Shown here one piece after another: positions 1 to 11,400 of a stretch of 64,000 nt of DNA (position 1 is the stretch's first letter; each line of letters opens with the position of its first letter). This DNA comes from Anomaloglossus baeobatrachus (lineage: Eukaryota; Chordata; Amphibia; Anura; Aromobatidae): positions 202,518,692-202,582,691 of the forward strand of contig NC_134360.1 in NCBI RefSeq assembly GCF_048569485.1, in the 5' to 3' direction. A program made the translations under genes and the position numbers. The notes beneath the pieces were generated by a model. The model was not told where the DNA came from. It searched no databases and worked only from the letters and a program-made list of their open reading frames with translations.

Positions 1-235
1 GAACAACATGTGTCCTCTACAATCAACAATATTTTAAAAAGGAATGACGTGTCAACGATGGACGATAAGGTGAGTATTTTCCATCGTTAACGGACGTTCC
101 TTGCTGTCACACGCAACGACGTCGCTAACGATGCCGGATGTGCGTCACGGAATCTGTGACCCCGGCGACATATCGTTAGATCCGTCGTGACGCCGTGTGA
201 CGCCGACTTTACTCTTTAAAGACATTGTCTACAGA
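1..235. repeat. Partial TIR-element-like sequence with splice-donor motif
   Basis: GC-rich sequence with repeated CAACGATG / CATCGTTAACG inverted words and a TAAGGTGAGTATT motif at 67-79. It resembles in style the Harbinger-like MITE at 30431-31012 (both carry ACCGGATGTGCGTCAC-like words). The left end is outside the window. Confidence 0.4.
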
Positions 236-411
236 GAGCCTAGCGTGGGAGGGGGCATCTATTTCAGCTCTACTGTATTGGTAAATCTAAAAACTCTGTG
301 TCAGAACTGCTGCACCCAGTAACCTAAGTGATACGTCATTGGATTCAGGGTCTCTTTGTCTACATCATGCTGCTCTCAGATGAGGTAGCAAAAGCCTGCT
401 GACAGATTCCT
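236..411 (-). mobile_element. T2/Kolobok-type MITE end (partial)
   Basis: The right end reads GCTGACAGATTCC|TTTAAAGGG with TTAA at 412-415. The subterminal words (CATCATGCTGCTCTCAGAT, TAGCAAAAGCCTGCTGACAG) recur in reverse at 28591-28640, so these are two copies of one family. The left boundary here is approximate. Confidence 0.55.
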
Positions 412-850
412 TTAAAGGGAAGCTTTGATCACAAAATAAATGACCTATTGTTTAAATCATAATTTTGTATCACATGTATTTTTTTTTTAAAAATATACAT
501 TTTTTTCCCCATATCACAATCTTTATTGAAATACAAAATTTAGTAATCTTGCATTTTTCACAATGGCCGGTGGTGCTTTTTTAGATTCATACTTTTTAGG
601 AAGGGCTTAGGAGAGAGATTTGGAAGATAGCTAATAACACAGAATCTACCAATCACAATAGTCGATGTCACAGCTTACCTGCTCCCCCTCCCTTCACAAT
701 TACCTTTCAAGAACTAAGAATAGGAAGCGCAAAAGGGTCTTACCCGATAAACACATAACAGGTGATAAGGCATTGTGCTCACCTTGTATGGTTGTTAGAC
801 ACGTAATCAGTTGTTGCAGAGCCCACATGCTCAAAAGCCAGGGAAAATCA

Positions 851-1008
851 GGAACCAAATAAAAGTGGAACTATATCAGTGAATCTCTTGATGAAGCAGT
901 GAGGACACACTTCAAAACGCGTAGAATAAAACCATCTACAATTCAGCAGCTTTGGATTTATGTATTGCCTACAGCAGCGCAGAATAGTTCCACTTTTTTA
1001 GTTGGTTC
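851..1008. repeat. Short inverted-repeat element
   Basis: GGAACCAAATAAAAGTGG at 851 pairs with CCACTTTTTTAGTTGGTTC ending at 1008, enclosing about 110 bp. It is a MITE-like hairpin without a clear target duplication. The adjoining 420-850 is AT-rich sequence in which no gene was recognised. Confidence 0.4.
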
Positions 1009-1255
1009 TTCACAATTATCTTTGCACACGCTCATTAGATGCTTCAATACAAAACATAGGGTCAGAGTTTGTTCATGGCAGCTAATGTTCATGTGCATTG
1101 CCTGAAAATCACAGGAAATTGGAGTCTACAAAAGCGCCATTGGTCAATGTGAAAATTGCAAGATTTCAATATTTATTTTTAGCACAGATTGTGATATTAA
1201 AAAAAATGTAGTCAATTATTTTTCAGAAGTACATTAATACAAAAACCTGATTTAA

Positions 1256-1337
1256 CACTAGAAGTCCCAGGAATTTCAAGCTCCATAGGGTTCCAATGGT
1301 AGAAATGTTAAATGACCCCTCTCTGGGACTTCTAGTG
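1256..1337. mobile_element. 82-bp piggyBac-type MITE
   Basis: TTAA (1252-1255) | CACTAGAAGTCCCAG ... CTGGGACTTCTAGTG | TTAA (1338-1341). The perfect TTAA duplication and the CACTAGAA terminus are typical of vertebrate piggyBac derivatives. It has no coding capacity. A second piggyBac-like MITE of 84 bp is at 61864-61947. Confidence 0.8.
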
Positions 1338-1633
1338 TTAAACCATAGGCCATTTTCTGTTGATATCTTCACTTTAAACTGGTTTTTCAAACTAATTAAA
1401 AAGATGGACACAGAGAGCCAACCACAGTCTCAATGTTACACATAACAAAACTGGTAAGACCAGTGATTGGCTGCAGCAGTCATGGAGGGAAACGGGATGG
1501 GACAGTTGCTGCCACGGTAACATGAAAACAAGGAGGATTGGGGATGTGGCACTGGAACCGCAGAGATAAAATGGACGCGTGTATATTACTAATTGTTTTA
1601 ATTAAAAAGCTGCACAGTCAGAAATTCAGTTAA

Positions 1634-2259
1634 AGGGAACCTGTCACCAGATTTGGGGCTTATAAGCTGCGGTCACCACCACTGGGCTCTTATATACAGC
1701 ATGTTAGAATACTGTATATAAGAGCACAGGCCGCTGTGTAGAACGTAAAAATCACTTTATAATACTCACCTAAATGGTCAGTTCGGTTCAGACTGGTCGA
1801 ATGGGTGTCTCCGTTCTCCGGTGCCTCCTCTTTTGGCCATCTTTGTCCTCCTTCTTCTGAAGCCTGGGTGCATGACGCGTCCTACGTCATCCACACACAC
1901 CAGCATTGAGGTCCCACTCATGCGCACTACAATACTTTGATCTGCGCTGCTCAGGGCAGATCAATGTGCGCCTGCGCAGGACCTCAATGCCGGCGAGTGT
2001 GGATGACGTAGGACGCGTCATGCACCCAGGCTTCAGAAGAAGGAGGACAAAGATGGCCGAAAGAGGAGGCGCCGACACCGGAGAACGGAGACACCCATCT
2101 GACCAGTCTGCACCGCCCCTTAGGTGAGTATTATAAAGTGATTTTTAGGTTCTGCACAGCGGCCTGGGCTCTTATATACAGCATGTTAGAATACTGTATA
2201 CAAGAGCCCGGTGGTGGTGGCCGCAGCTTATAGGCCCCAAATCTGGTGACAGGTTCCCT
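1634..2259. mobile_element. 626-bp T2/Kolobok-type palindromic MITE
   Basis: TTAA (1630-1633) | AGGGAACCTGTCACCAGAT ... ATCTGGTGACAGGTTCCCT | TTAA (2260-2263). The TTAAAGGRR end signature is that of T2 MITEs. Almost the whole element is one palindrome centred near 1945, and each arm carries a GGTGAGTATTATAAAG (or reverse) word. No transposase is present. Confidence 0.85.
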
Positions 2260-2300
2260 TTAACTAGTGAAAGCCAACACAGATCTAGTACTTTACTCAC

Positions 2301-2416
2301 CTTTTATGATCAGGAGGTAATTTAATTTCACACAAAACGCTGATCATTTTTTCTTTACATCTCTTTCCACTTGAATCAACATCAACTTTACAGGTTTTCT
2401 GGAGAACCATATATTC
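2301..2416 (-). CDS. RWDD3: RWDD3 coding exon 3
   Basis: A 116-bp exon after a TTCTGTAG acceptor. It encodes [19 protein letters not shown] and [19 protein letters not shown], close to human [19 protein letters not shown]. It ends AAAAG|GTGAGT, splitting an Arg codon as expected from human HKR|F. Confidence 0.92.
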
Positions 2417-5400
2417 CTACAGAAGTAATAAAACAAAGATAGAAAGAAGATACAAGTATTATTCCCATTCACGAGGCTCCATAGGTCACTGGCGGTCGGA
2501 GGTGTGTTCCGTGCCTGCCGCTGAAAGTTCTCACAACGATGCTCCATAGGAATCTACGGACATTGTATGACATTACACCATTGGATTACGTCGGAACTTG
2601 CAGGATTTATTTTGACGTAATAAATTGGTGAACGAGGGCATATGTAGGAGTCTTTATCAAATGAACATTTTTTTCATGTGTCTGTCTCTTTTTTGTCTCA
2701 TTTTTTAACTCTAGAATTCCGGGTTAGTAATGGGGGTTTTACAACCCAAAACACGTGTCTGCAAATGGAGTTTCTAGTTTAGCTGTTTATCCTAACTCTG
2801 AACTCATGTGGTAAGATTGATTAGGCTGAGACTACATGGGGATTAGAACAATTCCTTGCATGACATTTGGCATACGCTCGCAGCACAGCAGGAGCCAATT
2901 GTCATGCGAGTGTCACGTGACTGTGGTCCGATCGTGCAATCAGACCACAGCTGCGGAGGGGAGGGAGGGCCGCCGGTGCAGAGGAGAGGGAGGGATTTAT
3001 CTCCCGATCTCCTCCATTGCCAGCTGATGGGAGAATCGCACTGCTCTCGCGTTACACTGGTGTAATGCGAGAGCACAGCGATGTTTCACTTGCCCCATAG
3101 ACTTGAATGGGTGCGAGTGAAACAAGCTCGCATTGCACCCACAGCATGCTATGACTGTTTTCTTGGTCCAATTAGAGCTGAGAAAATAATCGCTCATGGA
3201 GCGGGCACACAGAGTAATATTGGTCCGAGTGGAGTGTGAATTTTTTATAGCATTTGACTCACTCCGTATTACTTGCCGTGTGTCCTGGGCCTTAAACGGT
3301 TGATAGTGACTTTTAGGATTGCTACATCCAATACGTGGATCAAGTCCTCTTAATTCTGAAGAAGCGACGTGCACCTCTAACGTTATCATCTTAAATGCAT
3401 CACCTTTTGCCAATTCTCTTGGAGAAATTATTAAGGTTGTGTTCACATGCTGCAAATGAAAACCACATCTGACCTGAGACACAGCGGTCTTTGAACTGCT
3501 TCACGTAGCATCACTTAAAGGGGTCGTCCACTACCTTAACATTGATGGCTTATCCTTAGGATAAGTCATCTATTTCTGATTAGCCGGGGTCCTACACCGT
3601 ACACCCCCGCCGATCAGCTGTTCTCGGTTGCTCAGTCCTGAAGTTGTCCCATCTTCTGATAGAGTCCACGGCCGGGTATTGCACATTCACCTCCCATTCT
3701 AATCAATAGGAGGCAGATGTGCAGTACCCGGCTGTAGCTGCTATCACGTGACAGAGCAGCTCCAGGACTGAGCATTTTCTGTTGCCGCCACCATGGACGG
3801 CTGATTGGTTGGGATGCAGAGTGTCGAACTCCGGCCAATCAGACACTGATGACCTATCCTAAGGATAAGCCATCAATGTTAAAGTAGTGGACAATCCCTT
3901 TAATTCTGCACGGAAACAGCGGTTTTATCTCTAAACCTGTGCTCTTTTCCCAGGAAAATTAAGTGATATTTCAACAAGATGTTCATGGACCGCAGTAGCT
4001 CGGACTCGCTGCAGTTTTTGACCACAAGTCCTGTGCCTGTGACCTCTTCCCCCTGCACTGGGGATGTGTACTCAATATGCCCTATAAAGCCTCATTCACA
4101 CATCCATTTTTTTTCTTGCATGTGAAAATAAAAGGGACTATTCTCATCATTCTTCTGCAACCAGATTTTCACCATTTACTTAATATGGCAGCATTTACCA
4201 GCAGTGATTTTCTCGGATGCCAAAAATAAAATTTAAAAAAAAGCTTCTCATATCCATCGTAATGTTAAAAAACAGCACCCATGGTCTGTACACTGATGTC
4301 ATGTGCACGCGGTCCGTGATTTTCACTGACTCAGACTTGTATTGCGGATGATACTCTAATATTTGGATCAAAAACGGGCGTCTCTGTAGCTTTATTTTTT
4401 TTGCACAAAAAAACAGACCTGTGAAAAGCGCATGCACCTATTATACCTATGTTCTATCAACAAAATCACAGACAGAAGTCTCACGTACCGTATTTTTCAG
4501 TTTATAAGACGCACTGGATTATAAGATGCTCCCCCAAATTCAGAGCAAAAAAGGATGAGAAAAAAAATGGAGTCCATGTTATAACCCGGTGGCGTCTTAC
4601 CAGAGGGAGCGGTGTCACAGGAGGAAGGGGCGGTGGGTATCCCACAAGCTGTCGGCTGTGCTGGTGATGGGGCGGCTGTGCTGGGGTGGCTGCGGGCAGT
4701 GAGGGCTTCAAAGAAATTGCGCCCAGAGTCAGTGCATGTGCAGTGTGATCTGTCGTCTCACTGACAAGCCGAGATGTCATCTGCACAAGCACCACCTCCC
4801 GACGCCGGTTTCCTTAAGTCCGCTGCTGGGAGATCAATGAGGCGGCGTGTGTGCAGATAAGATCTTGAGCAGAGAGCTCCATCTAAGCACGCGCCAACTC
4901 CAGGCACCATTATTTAAAGTGCTCACCGCCCACCCCACAGTGCCAGCCCAGCCGCCGCAGCCCCAGCCCAGCCGCCACAGACCCCGCCCAGCCGCCACAG
5001 ACCCCGCCCAGCCGCCACAGACCCCCGCACAGCCGCCACAGACCCCCGCACAGCCGCCACAGACCCCCGCACAGCCGCCACAGACCCCCGCACAGCCGCC
5101 ACAGACCCCGCCCAGCCGCCACAGACCCCCGCACAGCCGCCACAGACCCCCGCACAGCCGCCACAGACCCCCGCACAGCCGCCACAGACCCCCGCACAGC
5201 CGCCACAGACCCAGCACAGCCGCCACAGACCCAGCACAGCTGCTGCAGCATTTCCCCGATCTCCTGCAACCCCTCTCCACCACCCCTGAGAAGCTACATT
5301 CAGATTATAAATTATCAAAATATTCCGTATAAAATCACCATTAAATATTCATAAATATCAAAAAGCCTTTAAAAGAGAAACCGTGAAGGATTCAAAATAA

Positions 5401-8400
5401 AGGGGATGGTGACCACTTTATGATAAAATAGTGTTTTTATTAAATTAATTAAAAATAACATATTAAATATTCATAGAAAATACAAGACTGGATCAAATTC
5501 CCAAAAATATTAGCAGCGGTTTATCAGGTTATAAAGTGCTTAGTGCAAAGACCAACCATGTATAAATATCAATTAATTATATATAGCAAAGTGCAAAATT
5601 AATATTAAAGTAATGATTAGTTATATATAAATTAGATATAAGGTATACTGAATAATGCCTAAAAAAATAAATATGAAGTGCTGTAATGTGCAAATCAATT
5701 AGGGATTAGTTTACCTTCAAATTGGTCAAAGAGGTCCTGCGTACCGTTATACCACGACGCGCGTTTCAAGCGATCTTTTCCACAGGGGGTGCTCTGCAGT
5801 ATTTCCCTGATCTCCTGCAACCCCTCTCCACGACCCCTGATAAGCTACATTCAGATTATAAGACGCACCCTCACTTTCCTCCCAAATATTTTCGAGGAGA
5901 CGTGCATCTTATATTCCGCAGAATATGTGATACGTCTAAGGCTATGGTCCCACAATGAGGTTTTGATTATTTTTTGAGTCAAAAACGCAGCATTTTACAG
6001 TTCCAGCAAATTGGATCGGAGTTATAGAAATCTCCTGCCCGTGGCACTTCTTTGTTACTCAGAGTAACCTGACCTGCCGTGCGTGTTTCACATCTGCAAT
6101 ATGGCAATTTCTCCTACGGATACGCTGAGTTTTATGTGCAGATTTTTTTCCATAGACTTTCATTAGAAAATCTACAGGTGAAAAACGCATATGCGTTTTT
6201 AGTGTATTTTCACAGCGGAAACTAATCAAAAATGCATGTAATCCATAAGTAAAAAAAAAAAAAAGCATCTTTGTGTGCAGGAGATTTCTGAAACTATGCT
6301 AAAAAAAAAAAAAAAAATGCAGCAAAAATGCAACGTGTGAACATAGCCTTAATGTAATGGATGCAGAATTGTAGGTAATATGAATTATTGGGGAATGGAT
6401 ATTGGCTCCTACATGAATATACACAGTATGAGTATTAGGAGTCCACAATAGGGATGATCGAATACCCTATTATTCGCTTTGCTAAATATCCGACGAATAT
6501 CTTGCCGATATTCGAGTATTGCGAATATTTGACCCCAATGCAAGCCTATGGGAAACCAGAATAATTTCATGTTGGACCCGTCGGTGAGCTGTGGTGACTG
6601 AGTAAAGGCTGAAATGGATGGGAAAAGGCAGAAACAGTATGGGCACAGCCTGTAGAAGGTGCCTCACTGCATTTCTGCCCCCTCCCGATTCATCCAAGAT
6701 GACAGGACGCACACTAACGCGCCGCCCGCATTCACCCTCTTCCTCTTATTTCTGTCGCATGTGCCATGACACATGCGACAGAAAACTCCTCCCCGGGTCC
6801 AGCTATGTCACCCCCCGTAACCCCCCTGGTGTTTTCCGGTGTTCCCCCAGTGTTTTTACTTTTTTGCAGCGTTTATCCCCCGCATCCCTCCTCCTTCACA
6901 ATGAACGCGGCTGTCAGCTCAGCTTCCTGTGTTCAGTGAGAGCTGTGGAGCTGCACTGGCTGCACGCACTCTGCTGCTGTGACCCGGGGAGAGTGGGTGC
7001 AGATTCTTTGCACCCACACACGTCACATGGAGGGTCTGCACTCCTAGAAAATGGGGGACACGTTCCCTGAGCGTGCCCCACATATTCTAGAAGGTCCAGA
7101 GTCGTCGTGGGACTTCCAAAATGGATTACAGGGATTTATTTTTTTTTACAATAAATTGGTGTAAGAGGGAATGTTTTGGGGAGTGTTTTTTTCAAATATT
7201 TTTTTTTTGTCGTCTATTTTTTTTTTCTATTTTTATTACTGACAGTTGGTGATGTCAGGTATCTGACAGATGCCATGACATCACCAACTGCTGGGCTTGA
7301 TGTCAGGTGACATTACACATCTGGTATCAAACCAATTTATTATCCCGTTTGTCACCGCACCAGGGCAACGGGATGAGCTGGGTCGAAGCGCCAGGACTGG
7401 CGCATCTAATGGATGCGCCACTTCTGGGGCAGCTGCGGCCTGCTATTTTTAGGCTGGGAAGGGCCAATAACTATGGACCTTCCCACCCTCAGAATAGCAG
7501 ACCACAGCTGTCTGCTTGTGAACCAATTTGGGGGGAACCCAATTTTTTTTTTATTTATTTATAAATAATTATAAAAAAAAGAGCCTGGGGGGCCTCCAAA
7601 TTGGATACCCAACCAAAGTAAAGCTGCCAGCTGTGGTCTACAGGCTGCAGCCATCTGCTTTACCCTAGCTGGCTATCAAAAACGTGGGGGACCCCACGTC
7701 GCTTTTTTTTTTTTTTTAATTATTTATTTTTTGGGCTAAATGCAAGGCTAGGCACCCTTTAGTGCAACATGAAAGTCACTAAAGAGTGCCAGCTTAGAAT
7801 ATGCAGGGAGGTGGAACATTACATACGTGTTTGACATCGGTCTGCCTGTCTATCTATCCTTTTTTATCCATCTATCTATCCCTATCTATCCCATAGAGGG
7901 ATAGATGGATAGAGAGCGGGATAGAGAGCGGGATAGAGAGCGGGATAGAGAGCGGGATAGAGAGCGGGATAGAGAGCGGGATAGAGAGCGGGATAGAGAG
8001 CGGGATAGAGAGCGGAATAGATGATATTACAGCTTTTATTTGTGATGTATGTGTTTCCCTCCCAACAGTATGTGTGATGGAGCAGTGACCCTTCGGGAGC
8101 TTGGATCTGAGTTCTCGCAGGGTCACTGCCGGTCAGTGACGTCACTCTGAGTTGTGCTTTATGGCAGCACTGAAGTTCTTGCAAGCGGTAATGTGTTGAC
8201 ATCACCGACCGTGAGAAATTAGCTGGAGTTACCCCTGCAGCATCGCTCACGGAATGAGGCTGCATTGAGCACTCGCTCACAGACGTCGCTGAATTAGTGT
8301 GGATTACGCCGGACCTGGATATTTGAGGGGTTAATAAAGTAGTGACAGAGGGGCTTTTTGGTGTTTTATTTCAAATAAAGGATTTTTCGGTGTTGTGATT

Positions 8401-11400
8401 ATTTACTTTACTTACAGATTAGTGATGACGTGTCATAGACGCCTGCCATTACTAATCTTGTACTTAGTGGCACTTATGTGTTGCTATTAACTCCTTATTA
8501 CCCCGAATTGCCACCGCATCACGGCAATCGGAAAGGGCCGGTGACACGCCGGGACTGTCGCATCTAATGGATGCGACATTCTCAGGGCAGCAGCGGGCTG
8601 ATATTCTCTGCTGTGAGAGGGGGGCCGTAACCATGGCCCTCGCCCACCCCAGCCTGAGAATACTGGCCCGCTGCTGTGTGCTTACCTCGGCTGGTATCAT
8701 TTGGGGGGAACCGCATGTCGTTGTTTTAAATAATTTATTTATTTTACTACACGATATAGACCCGCCCACCAGCGGTTGTGATTGGTTGCAGTAAGACAGC
8801 TGTTACTCAGTGTGGGGGCGAGTCTGACTGCAACCAATCATAGGAGCCGGTGGGTGGGGGAAGCAGGGAATACGAGATGGAATAATGTGTGGCCGGCATT
8901 TTCAAAAGCTGGAGAACCCGCCACAGTGTGACAGCCGTGCAGCGCCGCGCCGGTGATCGGTGAGTAAGAAAAAGAGAGAGGGAGAGACTGACTGACCATA
9001 ATGGCCGCTGGCTTATATAGCCCCTATGACGCCGTGTGGCCAAGCCAATCACAGTAACACCACAACAAAGATGGCTGCTGCGTTACAGTGAGGGCAAGCA
9101 ACGTCAGATGTGTTTATTGGCTGGAAAAAGGCGCCAGGAAGTCCAGAAATGAAAATGAAAGTATCGGAGCAAACACCATATTAGCTGTCAGATACCGAAT
9201 ACCTCGAACACCCCATTATCCGTCGGATAGTCAATAGTGGCGAATACATTCGCTCATCCCTAGTCCATAATTAATGGCTCTATATAACATTGTACAGGTG
9301 AAGATATAAGGCACTTTCTTCCCCACTCACCTGGATGTTTCTTCTGTCCCCCTGCAGCAGGATCAGTATTATCTTACCAGTGAACATTAGTTTCCCGGTC
9401 AGTTCTAAATCTGACGTCCATTTTTCTACAGTTCTGACATATTTGTTCTTCGCTCTCATGTGATCTAAATGTAGAAGCGTCGTCCACGTCCCGTCGTCAG
9501 TCATCGCGGACGGAAGACGTTTCTCATCTCGGATGGAATTCCCAATTACACTGGTAAAATTCTGCTGCGTCCACAAGACCAAGTCATGAATCATGGGCTG
9601 AGAGCGCCGCTCCCCGGCCTGCTCCAGTAGTCTGTCTCTGAGCTCCTCACACTGGGCCCTGGTGAGGTCTCCGGAGCTGACGGAGATATTCGGGAGACCG
9701 GACGGATACGTAACGGGCAGATCAAATACAAGACGCAGCCGGACGTCAGGCTCCGATGTCCTCCGCACCTTGGTCTGTATCATTACTGTTATGCTGCTAT
9801 CTACAAAACATGGACACCCAATCAGCCACAGTCAGAGGAAAATGCATTCACCAAAAGCTTTATCTTTGCTTAAGGGGCGACCAGACTCAAATATTAACAG
9901 TTATATAAAAAAAAATTATAACCTCTATTCTGTGATTATTTTTTTTGTTGTCCATCCCTCAATATGTTTATTTCTTAAAGGGGTTATCCACTACTAGGCC
10001 AAGCCCTTCTGATTCCCCTTGTTTCCCCCAGTTACAATTAAAGACCATGTACTCACCTGTTGTGCTGGAGCTGTTCCAGCGCTGTCCATTCAAGGCTCAC
10101 ATGACGTTATGACGTCACGGGAGCCCTGTGTCCAATCACTGCCGGCTTCTCACTCCCCACCTTCGGACCAAATGAGTAATCGACAGGAAGTGAATGACAG
10201 CCACAGTGTGCACTTCCTGTTGATTAGCTCATTTGGTCTGACGGCTGGGAGAAAGAAGTCGGCAGTGTTTGGACACGGGGCTCGCGTGACATCATAATGT
10301 CACGTGAGCCCCGCACCGACAATGCTGGAACAGCTCCAGAATAGGAGGTGAGTACAGGGTCTTTTATTTTAACTGGACGGAAACAAGGGGAATCAGAAGG
10401 GGTTTACCTAGTAGTGGATGACCCCTTTAGGAAATAAACTTTTTGAGGGCTAGGAGAATTGGTCAGAGGAAAAGGTGCATGGTGCGGTACATAGACTTTT
10501 CTTGAAGAATTATGTCCATCTTCATAGAGCACGCTTGTAAAAACAAGTACTTCTGCAATATACTGCTTATCAAAATTTGCAGCCGTTCTTCACATAATAA
10601 AGGCAACCTGACAGCAGGGTTTACCCCTATGGACTAAGTACAGCGCTGCAATTGTCATTAAATGCTTGTTTCAAGTAACCCCAATAATCAGGGAAAGTTG
10701 CTTGTATAAATGTAAGATCAGTATTTTAATCTTTTAATCTTTTGTTCCTGCATTGTATTGCATGTATGCATTGTATACAGCTCCGTCCTAGGGGCATTAC
10801 TCTACATTTATCAACATTAAACCTCATTTGCAAAGTATCTGCCCATTCTGACATCTTATCCAGATCGTCTTGTAATATTTCACATGTACACACGATGTAT
10901 GCCATACACTTGTATATATGTACACACGATGTATGCCGTACACTTGTATATATGTACACACGATGTATGCCGTACACTTGTATATATGTACACACGATGT
11001 ATGCCGTACACTTGTATATATGTACACACGATGTATGCCGTACACTTGTATATATGTACACATGATGCATGCCGTACACTTGTATATATGTACACACGAT
11101 GCATGCCGTACACTTGTATATATGTACACACGATGTATGCTGTACACTTGTATATATGTACACACGATGCATGCCGTACACTTGTATATATGTACACACG
11201 ATGTATGCTGTACACTTGTATATATGTACACACGATGTATGCCGTACACTTGTATATATGTACACACGATGTATGCTCTACACTTGTATATATGTACACA
11301 CGATGTATGCTCTACACTTGTATATATGTACACACGATGTATGCTCTACACTTGTATATATGTACACACGATGTATGCTGTACACTTGTATATATGTACA

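Noticed and set aside
1223-1411. Possible RWDD3 last exon (QFKVKISTEN-like peptide)
   Set aside because: Only an F-x-VK resemblance to human FEVKEYS; the frame runs into a piggyBac MITE and lacks the expected LDELQKEFE-like continuation.
2997-3482. 161-aa minus-strand frame
   Set aside because: Covers a TIR element end and flanking sequence; composition is not coding-like and no family was recognised.
4834-5332. Pro/Thr/Gln-rich 161-aa frame and its antisense frames
   Set aside because: Encoded by a 21-bp minisatellite within a transposon-like element.
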